DNA of 64,000 nt from Buxus sempervirens. Lineage: Eukaryota; Streptophyta; Magnoliopsida; Buxales; Buxaceae. Location: NCBI GenBank assembly GCA_947561395.2, contig OX387187.1, positions 32,717,829 to 32,781,828 on the forward strand, read 5' to 3'. Position 1 is the stretch's first letter. Every line of letters starts with the position of its first letter. Positions 22,081-33,767 of the stretch are shown here, piece after piece. The notes beneath the pieces were generated by a model that was given only the letters and a program-made list of their open reading frames with translations, was not told where the DNA came from and made no database searches. Position numbers and translations under genes: made by a program.

Positions 22081-22395
22081 AAACATCAGGAATTCTTCAA
22101 AGGGTACCTTCGGTTTATGATTGGGGTACCCCAGGCAAAATGTGGGGATACCTCATGCAAAAACGCGGCGGTACCCAAACCCGAAGCGAACGTCCGAGCG
22201 TTCACGAGAACGTGCGCGCGTTGATATTAAATATGTGTCGTCCCCAGAGCCTCTTAACTTTTTTAAAGTGTCCCAACGGGTTTTGTTCACGAGAACGTCC
22301 GAGCGTTCATGTATGTACATTTGTATATGTGTGTACACATGATTGTACACATGTGTGTACATGTGTACACATGTACATGTATATATGTGTACACA

Positions 22396-24420
22396 TGTAC
22401 CCAGGTCTGTACATGTGTACACATGTACATGATATATGTGTACACAAGTACATGTTCTTTAACGTGTACATGTACGGACATGTGTGCACATGTACACACA
22501 TGTCTACATCTGTTCAAATGCATGTAAATGTACATGTATGTGTACAAATGTACACACATGTACATGTGTGCTCATATTGACATGTGTAAGCGTGTACACA
22601 TGCACACACATGGGCACATGTGTGTACACACACGCACATGTGTACACATATACACATGTGTAAATGTGTACACAGATGACAATGTCCATGTGTACATTTG
22701 TAAGGTACATCAGCAAACAAGCCAGAGGTGCCCCCAAATGATAACTTACGGTAGGCACAATTACGAAAACAAGTACGTCATAGGTACCCCACATAAAACG
22801 TGGGTACCCAAACAATAACATGACGGTACCCCATACTGATGGCGAAGGTACCCAATATAAGGAATTACTAGGAAACATTAACGCGCGGACGTTAAGGTCC
22901 AACGCGCGAGCGTTAAAGCTATTAATGCGCGTCCGACAGCTGTCTTCTTCGGCAGGAACGTTCGCGCGTTCATGACCAACGTCCGCGCGTTGACGTCTCT
23001 TCCACTTTCCTTCTACAGGGTACCTTCGCTTTTAAAACAGGGGTACCTTCGTATTATATCCTTGGGTACCTTATTATTATTTGGGGTACCTGTGTCCTAC
23101 ACTAATTTACGCACCTGTGCTTGTACATACATGTGTACAAATACATGAAAGCAGCCGATACACATCAAAAAATGTACTAACATGTGTGCACAGATGACAA
23201 TGTCATAGGAACCCCAACTAATACGTGGGTACCCAAGGATAGGAAATGAAGCTACCCCACACGTAAGGCGAAGGTACCCAATATGAGGAATTACTAGGAA
23301 ACGTTAACGCGCGGACGTTAAAGTCGAACGCGCGAGCGTGAAAGTTATTATTGCGCGTGCAACAGCTGTCTTCTTCGGCAGGAACGTTCGCGCGTTCATG
23401 ACCAACGTCCGCGCGTTGACGTCTCTTCCACTTTCCTTCTACAGGGTACCTTCGCTTTTAAAGCAGGGGTACCTTCGTATTATATCCTTGGGTACCCCCC
23501 TTATATTTGGGGTACCTGTGTCCTACACTAATTTACGCACCTGTGCTTGTACATACATGTGTACAAATACATGAAAGAAGCCGATACACATCAAAAAATG
23601 TATTAACATGTGTGCACAGTTGACAATGTCATAGGAACCCCAACTAATACGTGGGTACCCAAGGATAAGGAATGAAGCTACCCCATACGTAAGGCGAAGG
23701 TACCCAATATGAGGAATTACTAGGAAACGTTAACGCGCGGACGTTAATGTCGAACGCGCGAGCGTGAAAGTTATTAATGCGCGTGCGACAGCTCTCTTCT
23801 TCGACCGGAACGTTCGCGCGTTAGAGACCAACATCCGCGGGTTAACGTCTGTTGCCCTTTCCTTCTACTGGGGTACCTTCGCCTTAACACCTGGGTACCT
23901 TCATATTATATTTTGTGGTACCTTAGGTTTAAGTGGGGTACCTGTGGCCTACCCTAATAATTGCTTCGGTACATGTGTCTACTTGTGTACACATACATAC
24001 AAGCAAGCCTATACACATCAAAGAATGTACTTACATGTGTGTACACAATTACACACATGTGTGTGCGTGGGTATACGTACATGTACACAAGTACATGTTC
24101 TTGTACGTGTTTACAGGTACAGAAATTTGTAGACATGTACAGACATGTGTGTACATGTACACATGTGTACATGTGTAAACATGTATGTACATGTACATGT
24201 GTACACACATGTACCTGTACCTGTGTACACACATGAACATGTTTACAAATGTACACACATGGGCACATGTTTACACACATCTACATGTGTGCACATTGGT
24301 ACATGTCTACTCATATATAAATGTACATGTTTACACATATATGAGTACACATGTACACACATGTCTACATCTGTTCAAATGCATATAAATGTACATGTAT
24401 GTGTACAAATGTATGGTTAG
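22396..24420 (+). repeat. Left arm of the long inverted repeat
   Basis: Pairs with 25,640-27,146 in reverse orientation. The outer part (22,396-23,160) and its mirror (26,390-27,146) are almost identical: translated mirror frames of 132 residues at 22,504-22,902 and 26,634-27,032 differ at one residue. The inner part (23,940-24,420) pairs with 25,640-26,030. A ~430 bp direct duplication (23,100-23,530 and 23,531-23,960) occurs only in this arm. Confidence 0.85.
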
Positions 24421-25639
24421 GCACAGTTACGAAGAAAAGTACGTCATAGGAACCCCAACTACTACGTTGGTACCCAAGCATAGAGAATGAAGGTACCCCA
24501 TGCGTAAGGTGAAGGTACCCAATATGAGGAATTACTAAGAAAAGTTAACGCGCGGACGTTAAAGTCAAACGCGCGAGCGTTAAAGCTAATAAAGCGACAA
24601 CGGTCTTCTTCGGCCGGAACGTTCGCGCGTTAGAGACCAACGTCCGCGCCTTGACGTCGGTTCCTCTTTCCCTCTACTGGGTACCTTCGTTTTGAAGCCG
24701 GGATACCTTCGTATTATATATTGAGGTACCTTTGTTTTAATTTGGGTACCTGTGGCCAACCCTAATATACGCTTCTGTGCATGTCCATATATGTGTACAT
24801 GTGTAAATATGTATGTACATGTACATGTGTACACACATGTACCTTTACCTTTGTACATACATGTACATGTTTATACCTGTACACACATGGGAACATGTTT
24901 ACACACATATACATGTATGCACATATACACATGTGAACATGTCTAATCATATATACATCTACATGTTTACACATATACACATGTGTACATGTGTGTGCAC
25001 GCATATATACATGTACATGTGTACACATATACACTTTGTACATATGTAAACAAACGTACATGAACACGTGTACATGGCTCAGGGACCCAAGAATTACGAC
25101 CAGGGCGCGCCGCCTTGAATAACTCTAAGGTACATCAGAGAATAAGCCAAAGGTGCACCCCAATATTGCCTTACGGTGGCAACAATTAAGAAGCCAGGAA
25201 TTGTATGGGTACCCCCCATACATGCCTTTAGTTGTTCCAAAGGAAAAAAGTTAAAAAATCCGATATGGGTACCCCTGTAAAATTCAGGTACTCCCCAAGA
25301 AATATTGGTGTACACCGCATTACACCGAAGGTACCTCAGGATATGCTCTGCGTAAAGAACATTAACGCGCGGACTTTCTTCTAAACGCTCGCGCGTTAAC
25401 TTCCCTTATAGCTTAAACGTTCGCGCGTTGAACAATAACGTCCGCACGTTAATGTTTCTTTGTTATTCCTCTTTCGGGTACCTTCACCTTTCCTATGGGG
25501 TACCTTCATATTATTTTTTGGGTACCTACGTTATATTTGGGGTACCCATACAATTCCTGGCGTCTGAATTGTAGCTACCGTAAGGCATCATTGGGGGGGG
25601 TGGTGGTGGTGGTGACCTTTGGCTTATTCTCTGTGTATA

Positions 25640-27146
25640 CGTGTAAACATGTGCATTTATATATGAGTAGACATGTACCAATGTTTACACATGTATATGT
25701 GTGTAAACATGTGCCCATGTGTGTACATTTGTAAACATCTACATGTGTGTGCACAGGTACAGGTAAATGTGTGTACACATGTACATGTACATACATGTTT
25801 ACATATGTACAGACATGTGTGTACATGTCTAACATTTCTGTACATGTAAACACGTACAAGAACATGTACTTGTGTACATGTACGTGTACCCACGCACACA
25901 GGAAAATGTGTACTTGTGTGCACAAATGTAAGAACATTCTTTGATGTGTATAGGCTTGCTTGTATGTATTTGTACACATGTAAACACATGTACCGAAGCA
26001 TATATTAGGGTAGCCCACCGGTACCCCACTTAAACCTAAGGTAGCACAAGATATAATACGAAGGTACCCCGGTGTTAAAACGAAGGTACCCGAGTAGAAG
26101 GAAAGGGCTACAGACGTTAACGCGCGGACGTTGGTCTCTAACGCGCGAACGTTCCAGCCGAAGAAGAGAGCTGTCGCACTCGCAATAATAACTTTCACGC
26201 TCACGCGTTCGACATTAACGTCCGCACGTTAACGTTTCCTAGTAATTCCTCATATTGGGTACCTTCGCCTTACGTGTGGGGTAGCTTCATTCCCTATCCT
26301 TGGGTACCCACGTATTAGTTGGGGTTCCTATGACATTGTCATCTGTGCACACATGTTAGTACATTTTTTGATGTGTATCGGCTGCTTTCATGTATTTGTA
26401 CACATGTATGTACAAGCACAGGTGCGTAAATTAGTGTAGGACACAGGTACCCCAAATAATAATAAGGTACCCAAGGATATAATACGAAGGTACCCCTGTT
26501 TTAAAAGCGAAGGTACCCTATAGAAGGAAAGTGGAAGAGACGTCAACGCGCGGGCGTTGGTCATGAACGCGCGAACGTTCCTGCCGAAGAAGACAGCTGT
26601 CGGACGCGCATTAATAGCTTTAACGCTCGCGCGTTGGACCTTAACGTCCGCCCGTTAATGTTTCCTAGTAATTCCTTATATTGGGTACCTTCGCCATCAG
26701 TATGGGGTACCGTCATGTTATTGTTTGGGTACCCACGTTTTATGTGGGGTACCTATGACGTACTTGTTTTCGTAATTGTGCCTACCGTAAGTTATCATTT
26801 GGGGGCACCTCTGGCTTGTTTGCTGATGTACCTTACAAATGTACACATGGACATTGTCATCTGTGTACACATTTACACATGTGTATATGTGTACACATGT
26901 GCGTGTGTGTACACACATGTGCCCATGTGTGTGCATGTGTACACGCTTACACATGTCAATATGAGCACACATGTACATGTGTGTACATTTGTACACATAC
27001 ATGTACATTTACATGCATTTGAACAGATGTAGACATGTGTGTACATGTGCACACATGTCCGTACATGTACACGTTAAAGAACATGTACTTGTGTACACAT
27101 ATATCATGTACATGTGTACACATGTACAGACCTGGGTACATGTGTG
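25640..27146 (-). repeat. Right arm of the long inverted repeat
   Basis: Mirror copy of 22,396-24,420 without the 430 bp internal duplication. Two further inverted pairs overlap the scheme: 24,430-24,800 with 27,230-27,560, and 25,130-25,225 with 27,980-28,075. The region was therefore built by several inversion-duplication steps. Confidence 0.82.
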
Positions 27147-28230
27147 TTCTTGTTTGCACACATGTAAGTACATTGTTTGGTGTGTACCGGCTTGCTTGTA
27201 TGTATGTGTACACATGTATGTACATGCATAGACGCGTATATTATGGTTGGCCCCTGGTACCCCAATTAAAACTAAGGTACTGCACTATATAATACGAAGG
27301 TACCCCGGTTTCAAAACGAAGGTACCCGGTAGAGGGAGAGGGGAACAGAAGTCAACGCGCGGACGTTGGTCTTTAACGCGCGAACGTTCTGGCCGAAGAA
27401 GATCGTTGCCGCTTTATTAGCTTTAACGCTCGCGCGTTTGACTTTAACGTCCGCGCGTTAACTTTTCTTAGTAATTCCTCATATTGGGTACCTTCGCCTT
27501 ACGTATGGGGTACCTTCATTCCCTATGCGTGGGTATCCACGTGTTAGTTGGGGTACCTATGACGTACTTGGCATGTGTACACATGTCTGTACGTGTACCC
27601 ACGCACACACATATATACCTGCATTTATATGTGTGTGTGTTCCTGTTTGCACACTTGTAAGTACATTTTTTGTTGTGTATCGGCTGCTTGTATGTATTTG
27701 TACACATGTATGTACAAGCACAGACGCGCATATTAGGGTAGGCCACAGGTACCCCAGTTAAAACTAAGGTACCCAATGAGATAATAATAAGGTACCCCTG
27801 TGTTACAGGTAAGGTACCCCGTAGAAGGAAAGGGGCACAGACGTCAACGCGCGGACGTTTGTCTTTAACGCCCGCACGTTCCGGATTAAGAGGACAACTG
27901 AAGCGCGCGCTTTCTGAAGGACCTTTCACGCGCTATTGTATGGGGTACCTTCATATGTTTTTTTGGGTACCTGCGTGTTATGTGGGGTACCCATACAGTA
28001 CCTGGCTTCTTAATTGTGGCAACCGTAAGGCATTATTGGGGGGCACCTTTGGCTTTTTCCCTGATGTACCTTAGAATTTTTTGAGGGGTGCCGTGGTCGT
28101 ATTTCTTGGGTTACCTCGCTACAACTCTGTGCTATTGGTGCTTTCTTCATGGGGTCACGTTTTGGAAAACTTTGCACAGTACCTTGGGCTTAAGTCTGGG
28201 GTAGCATGGCCTTCTTTAGGGGGTACTCAG

Positions 28231-28805
28231 ATTTGTATGTATTGAAGGTTCAAAAATACGTGCACATATCTTACATGAGTCACATTCATAACGTGACATG
28301 AATGTTATAAACTCTCACATCATTCAATACCTTTCCCATGATTTCTAGACACATTATTATATCATAAAAATATAATATTTTCATACAGCAAGTCGCTGTT
28401 TCATCAGGGTTAGGTCCCATGCGTAATCGGAACATGGCGATTAAGCATGCGATTAATCTATTGATTTGTACGACTAATCGTGCGGCCGTATGTATTATTT
28501 GTATGCGCACAAGCGAGGGTTTATGTTTGGGTGTATAAATAGAGGGTTTCGCTCCACTTCGTACTCACGAGTAATCTAGGGTTTCCTACACATGGGTCCC
28601 CTTATTTCACTGTTCTCCTGCTGCCTCTCGCCTCCAAATCACGATTAATCTACGGTATACGCACTTCCTGTTTCTTCCAGGGTTCTCCAAGTCTGTATAC
28701 TCTCCAACTCAAGGCCAAATATACGGGGTTTACGGTTTGGCTCCACCAAGTTTCCACTGTGAGTTGTGTCGAACATTGTTTTGTTCTCTGTCATTTTCTC
28801 AAATC
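28231..28805. other. 5' region of plant transposon protein B
   Basis: Contains a short GATTAATCG-like cluster (28,410-28,500), a TATA-like 'tataaatag' near 28,534 at a plausible promoter distance, and a leader up to the ATG at 28,806. No other gene seen. Confidence 0.5.
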
Positions 28806-30101
28806 ATGCCTCGAACAAAGAATTCTAGCATGCGCCATAAGAGGAGAAGGGATAGGACTCCTGCACCTGCAAGTCCCTCATTATCTTCCGACTCTCATTA
28901 CAGCCCTTCTGAGATAGAGGAACCCAATCCCTCTCAGTCTACCATCCACAGGGAGCCTTATTCTCCTGATAATTCATCGTCTGCACCTTCTGAAGCCGAG
29001 CAGATTCGGCAGCGACCCTTGATTGTTGAGAAACCGGTTCTTAGATCATGTTTAGAACCATATGGTATTGTACAGATTCTGGAAGCTGTTGGTTGGTCCG
29101 GCATTCTAGATTGGGGGGATGCTGCCAACTCCTCGACTGTTGCTCAACTTTATGCCGGATCCCGTAACTTGTCCACCCCTCCTTTTCGTAAGCCTGCATT
29201 TGAGATCAAAGTGGCAGACTCTACATATACTGTCACACCTGACTTGATAAGTGATCTAATGGGTATACCTAGATCAGAGATCCGTTTCCTGAACCCACCA
29301 ACGCAAGAGGAACTTGCTGAGGCCACTCAATGTCTGTGTGGGATTGATGCACCATGGAAAAAGACTGTGCTTCAAGCTAATCAGCTCTTCCCTGCGTATA
29401 GAATACTCCATCTCATCTTCACATTCAATGTCTATCCTAGGTGCGGTAATAAGTTCGAGCTGACCAAGCCCATGGTCTTCCTTCTCTACCGTCTCATTAC
29501 TCGGACGCGCCTTTGTATGCCCACATTCATTTGCAGACATATATGTCAAGTTGTCCATTCATCTCGTCCCAGAGCCCTTCCGTTTGCCTATCTTATGACC
29601 AGGATTGGGATGAGGTTTGGTTTACGTGGACCTCCTGATTCCATGGTTATTTCAAGGCAATTTTCACAGATGAATCTAAATCAAATGCAACTTGCACCTT
29701 TGCACCACCACTGTCACGCGGCTCAGAGATCCGAAGAATCAATGGCGCACCAACAGCAGCCACAACAAAGAGAGGAAGCAGAGCCAGCACAACCTTCGTC
29801 ATCACATCCTCGTCCACCCACTTCTCAACCCAGCTCTTTCAAGACATATTCACGACGTGGACCGTCGTCAGAAGCCTTTCGTAGGCTTAGCCAAGACGTT
29901 GGAGAGATTCGAGAGGATTTTGGCAGTCTACGACGTGATTTTGGAATGTTTCAGGAATCTATCACTCATGAAGTTGGTGGACTAAAGAAGCTGGTCAAGA
30001 AAGCCGTGAAGATAGTGACTCATCTCTTCACTTGCTCCACTCAGCAGACTCCATCCCTCCCACCACTTCCCGGGTCTGATGACGATGACATTGCACCATA
30101 G
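28806..30101 (+). CDS. MULE-1 putative plant transposon protein B
   Basis: Single-exon ORF of 431 aa. I choose the ATG at 28,806 because 'MPRTKNSSMRHKRRR' matches the basic starts of the related ORFs (MPKRK, MPPKRK). The upstream in-frame extension begins with TTG. The conserved core runs from 'RQRPLIVEKPVLRSCLEPYG' through 'GWSGILDWG', 'LISDLMGIPRSEIRFLNPP' and 'YRILHLIFTFNVYPR' to 'RPRALPFAYLMTRIGMRFGL'. It is much closer to the MULE-2 ORF (40,612-41,838) than to protein A of the same element. A Gln/Pro/Ser-rich linker and an amphipathic C-terminus (EVGGLKKLVKKAVKIVTHLF) follow. The frame is fully open. Function unknown; no catalytic motif seen. Confidence 0.82.
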   Translation: MPRTKNSSMRHKRRRDRTPAPASPSLSSDSHYSPSEIEEPNPSQSTIHREPYSPDNSSSAPSEAEQIRQRPLIVEKPVLRSCLEPYGIVQILEAVGWSGILDWGDAANSSTVAQLYAGSRNLSTPPFRKPAFEIKVADSTYTVTPDLISDLMGIPRSEIRFLNPPTQEELAEATQCLCGIDAPWKKTVLQANQLFPAYRILHLIFTFNVYPRCGNKFELTKPMVFLLYRLITRTRLCMPTFICRHICQVVHSSRPRALPFAYLMTRIGMRFGLRGPPDSMVISRQFSQMNLNQMQLAPLHHHCHAAQRSEESMAHQQQPQQREEAEPAQPSSSHPRPPTSQPSSFKTYSRRGPSSEAFRRLSQDVGEIREDFGSLRRDFGMFQESITHEVGGLKKLVKKAVKIVTHLFTCSTQQTPSLPPLPGSDDDDIAP

Positions 30102-31222
30102 TGTGCTGATTTTAGACGTACTTCTATGTTTTGGATATAAATGTCTTTATCACAACGCAACTCAGATGTGTAGAATGTACTCATTTCCCATAGTAAAAGT
30201 ATTCGTAATTACAGCATCATAATCCTCTGTTGTTTCCATTTGATATAACTTTGTCCATCAATCTACTCCGAATCAGTTCCTTCTTTGAAAAGATGATTGG
30301 CGGTGCACCGTAGGCCTCATTTGGGGGCTACCTAAGGCATCATTGGGGGGATTCCTTGAGGACAAGGGCATAATTACAGGGAACAAAGTGGTACGTTAGG
30401 AAGTAGGAAGAATTTCCTTATAACGCGCGGACGTTACGAACCAACGTTCGCGCGTTGAAATCTCAATCACCAATTCGTACTGCAACGTTCGGGCGTTGAT
30501 ATCCCAGGTACACGCGTCATGCTATTTGTGCAGAGGGTACCTTGCGCTTATTTGTGGGGTACCTAAAGCATGATTGTGGGTACCTAACGCGTAATCCACA
30601 GTACCTAAGGTCCAGATGGGTGGGTTCTTATTGTTGTTTGAGGGGATACCTTAACTCTTCAGTTGGGGTGTACAAAATATATATATTGGGGGGTTTTGGG
30701 AGCCATTATGGGTGGCGCCTAAGGGTTGATTTTGGATGTACCTGTGTTATTAATGGGGGAACCTTATTTTGATTTGGGATGTACTTGCAAGAGGAACAAC
30801 AAGAAGGTCTGAAAATATTAACCAATTAACAGAACTAAATAATTAACTCAAAATTGCGATTCTCATTCCACTGTAAGTATACATTTGGTACATACACATC
30901 CTTGTACAATTAGAAAAAATGAACACTTACATTGCACTACAAGAACAATATAATTACAGGACTAACACTGTCAACACATTCAATACACACAATTCACTCC
31001 CCCTTTCTTGTCGTACCAATATACAAAAGAATCACAAATCTCCAGGGAAATGATCTAAATCTCCTTCTTGACGATATAAGCTCCCATCTCGACTATAAAC
31101 TCCTGGAGATCTCCCTACAGTAGAGCTTGAACAGGAGCCAAATTGATTCTGGCCAACAGTATTGCTTGAGTTGGATTCTTGGAATATGTTTAGACTCATT
31201 GATTCCTGTCATTAATGGAATG
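30102..31222. repeat. MULE-1 spacer hairpin 3 and 3' flanks
   Basis: After the 3' flank of protein B, weak GGTACC/'ggggctacctaaggc' units (30,300-30,350) lead to a core at 30,420-30,500 ('taacgcgcggacgttacg', 'aacgttcgcgcgttga') and then 'ggggtacctaaagc' units to about 30,790. 30,790-31,222 is the 3' flank of the transposase; nothing else seen. Confidence 0.7.
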
Positions 31223-33767
31223 TCATTGCAAAGCATTGAAAGTCTTCAAAAAGTATTGAAGAGTAGGATCTTCTAGAAAATATACCCGCAGTAGCTGTGT
31301 GTAAGTACCAGGTTGTTGGAATGGAGACAAAATTGCATATTCAGCCATAGGATATGTTCTCGATTGCATTCCCGTCACCACTCCATCTGTTCGAAACTGA
31401 TGAGAGGCCTATGGAATACATAAAATTCATAAAAAATAAGAAATCCCCCATAAAACCATAATCATGATATGATAAAACAAATACATTAGTATGAGGTAAG
31501 TATTATACCATTGTCTCACTCCATCCAGAGCTTTGACTTGCATATTGTGTTTGTGGTGGAGTTTGAGTCTGAGTTGTATTTGCCATTTGAGTTGGTCTGT
31601 CATGGTTCCTCTTGCTCTTTGGAGCCCTTTCTGAAAAATGTTTTGGTCGACGTCCACTACGACCTCGACCCGGCTTCCTCTTCAGTCCAGCAACGGTGAT
31701 TTGGATATTTTCAGATAAATTCTCTCCTTCATTCACATCCACTGTGCTCGGAGGCTTGTTCTTCAGCACATTTCCAACTTCAGTCATTAAAATGGCCAGC
31801 CCATTCGCAGCACATTCATATGCCTCGAAAGTTTCGGCAGCAATTGCTGATAATTTAACGGCATTATGGCAAAGTTCTCTATACCGTTTAACCAAGGACA
31901 GCTTTGCCACTTCCTCATCTGACATACGACTATAACTTGGGCTGCAACCCTTTGCATCCTTTGTCCACCGCTTTAATATGTATTGACTTGGGATCCTCTT
32001 AATATTTCGCATGTCAAGTACTTTGAGTGCATGGCTACACAAAATCCCAACAAATTCAAACTTACGGCAACTGCATTTCAACATATCATCCTCAGTGTTA
32101 ACTGTAACAACATGCCCTCGAGGATTATCAAATAAGCTAACTTTATAGATTTTGGATGTCTCAGTATGTGAAGTCTCATTAACAACAAGATTCTGAGCTT
32201 TTGCATATTCCGATTGAAAAATCTCAAACAGCTTCGGTGTGTATACCTCCCTTGCATGCTTTAATATGATGATTTCCGCCATCATTCTTGGAATACACTG
32301 GCTCATATTATAATTGTCTTCCTGTTCCTTGTAACGGATATCATCCAAAAGCCTTGAAAAATGCTGGAAAAAACACGAGACGTCCATGTTGTACTTCGTG
32401 TATTTCTTTAACCGACTGTTGAAGCTTTCACTCAGTTGGGTGCTCTTCATGTCAGCACAAAATGTAGTTCTTCCATATACAAGGGCCCATTTCTCCTTTA
32501 TCTTAAATATGCCCTTCAGCCACTCATTGTCTTAGAGATCGTATTTTTGAATCATTGCATCCCACGCTTCCAAGAACTCAGCCTCTTCCTCGTAATCATA
32601 TATACACCGATTGAAATCAGATGAAAAGGAGGTTCTCGTTTGGAATATGTGACCAAGATGCTTCAATGAATTTTGGTGCAAATGCCATACACATAACCGA
32701 TGATAGGTGTTCGGCAAAACAAAAGCAATTGCAGCTGACATGGCTGCATCTTGGTCTGTCAAGATGGTAACTGGCCCTTTCCCATTCATTGCCTTTATAA
32801 ATGTTTCAAACAACCAAACAAAGGATGCCTTCGTCTCATCATAAAGCATTGCGGCTCCGAACACTACCATTCGTCTGTGATGGTTGACTCCAACCAATGG
32901 TGCAAATGGCCTTTGAGCTTCGTTTGTCCTATAAGTTGTATCAAAACAAACAACATCTCCAAAATTATTGTAGTCTTCTTGCATCTTCCGATCAGCCCAG
33001 AAAAAGTTTGTTATTTCATTGTTCTCATCAACTTGTACAGCATAAAAGAAAGACGGATCGTCAATCAGTTGTCCTTCAAAATAAATTAATAACCTTGATC
33101 CGTCTCCTACTTTTATTGCTCTCCGTCTGTCACGAATCTGGTTCTTATGGTCAATAGGTAGGAAGCCCAAATTCTCTCTTCCGCCGGCTTCTCTACCCAT
33201 GAACTCAAAAGCATGCTTTGGTCGTATGCCACTGCTTTCTGCTAATACAATTTCTGCTAATTGCGCCTCTGTAACTTTCCTCTGTGAAGGTAGCATGTGG
33301 ACCTTACTTAGGGTAACAACCTCATGATTATGCTCGTCCTCAAAGCTCGCTACAAAATACATGCCATTGTCTTGAGCTCTCACACTCATGTGTGCCAAAC
33401 AACTCGTACGTGTTTCCTTTCTAGGGTTCTTCACATCTTTATCCCGTTTGTCTATTCCCTTCTTCCCTTCTTTATAGCAACAAAACTTCCTACACAACTC
33501 CTTACCATCTTTCCGACTTTTCCATCTCGTACTCTTTCGAATACTGAAGCCCTTCTGTGCTGCATAAGCATTTTAAAATCTATACGCTTCATCGGTAGAT
33601 GGGAACTCCATTCCCACGGATGGCCTAAAATTTTGAGTATGCCCTTCGCCATCATCGAACCTTAGTGCTCTTACAACTCTAGGCACTGTATTTATATCCG
33701 CTATATCATCACTAACCTCATCTCCACTTAATTGCTCACTTCCACTTGTACAAATGACTTGCTCCAT
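31223..33767 (-). pseudogene. MULE-1 transposase, FAR1/FHY3-type, with two in-frame stops
   Basis: Two exons on the minus strand: 33,767 down to about 31,500, then about 31,409-31,223 ('ASHQFRTDGVVTGMQSRTYP' to 'YFLKTFNALQ'). Domains: FAR1 DNA-binding (STDEAYRF, GFSIRKSTRW, CFCCYK-like Cys, EDEHNHEV), MULE transposase core (VVCFDTTYRTNE with Asp; TILTDQDAAM with Asp; CVWHLHQN CxxH; SESFNSRLKK with Glu), SWIM zinc finger (CSCRKFEFVGILCSHAL), and a basic tail (RKPGRGRSGRRPK) like an AT-hook. The frame is open over about 755 codons except for TAA at 33,573-33,575 (a Tyr is expected in DEAYRFY) and TAA at 32,532-32,534 (before DNEWLKGIF). All three acidic residues remain. The element is probably non-autonomous now. 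Confidence 0.9.

Larger units (their letters stand above)
22080..28230. repeat. MULE-1 central repeat region: GGTACC, ACGCGCG and TGTACA modules in nested inverted copies
   Basis: Six kilobases without a gene. Three modules recur in both orientations. (1) GGTACC with 'ttcg' or 'aagg' tails. (2) Paired 'aacgcgcggacgttaa' and 'aacgcgcgagcgttaa' motifs. (3) Long alternating purine-pyrimidine tracts made of TGTACACATGTACATG-like words (22,313-22,700; 23,970-24,420; 24,780-25,070; 25,640-25,990; 26,840-27,240; 27,570-27,720). All ORFs here (Cys/His/Thr/Tyr/Val-rich) are translations of module 3 and not genes. Confidence 0.9.

Noticed and set aside
22287-27300. Many ORFs of 60-210 residues rich in Cys, His, Thr, Tyr, Val and Met
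   Set aside because: They are frame translations of the TGTACACATG repeats, occur on both strands over the same bases and mirror each other across the inverted repeat. They are not genes.
22080-28230. CRISPR-like spaced repeats
   Set aside because: The repeats are palindromic words of variable spacing in a plant nuclear element, with no constant repeat-spacer pattern and no cas genes.
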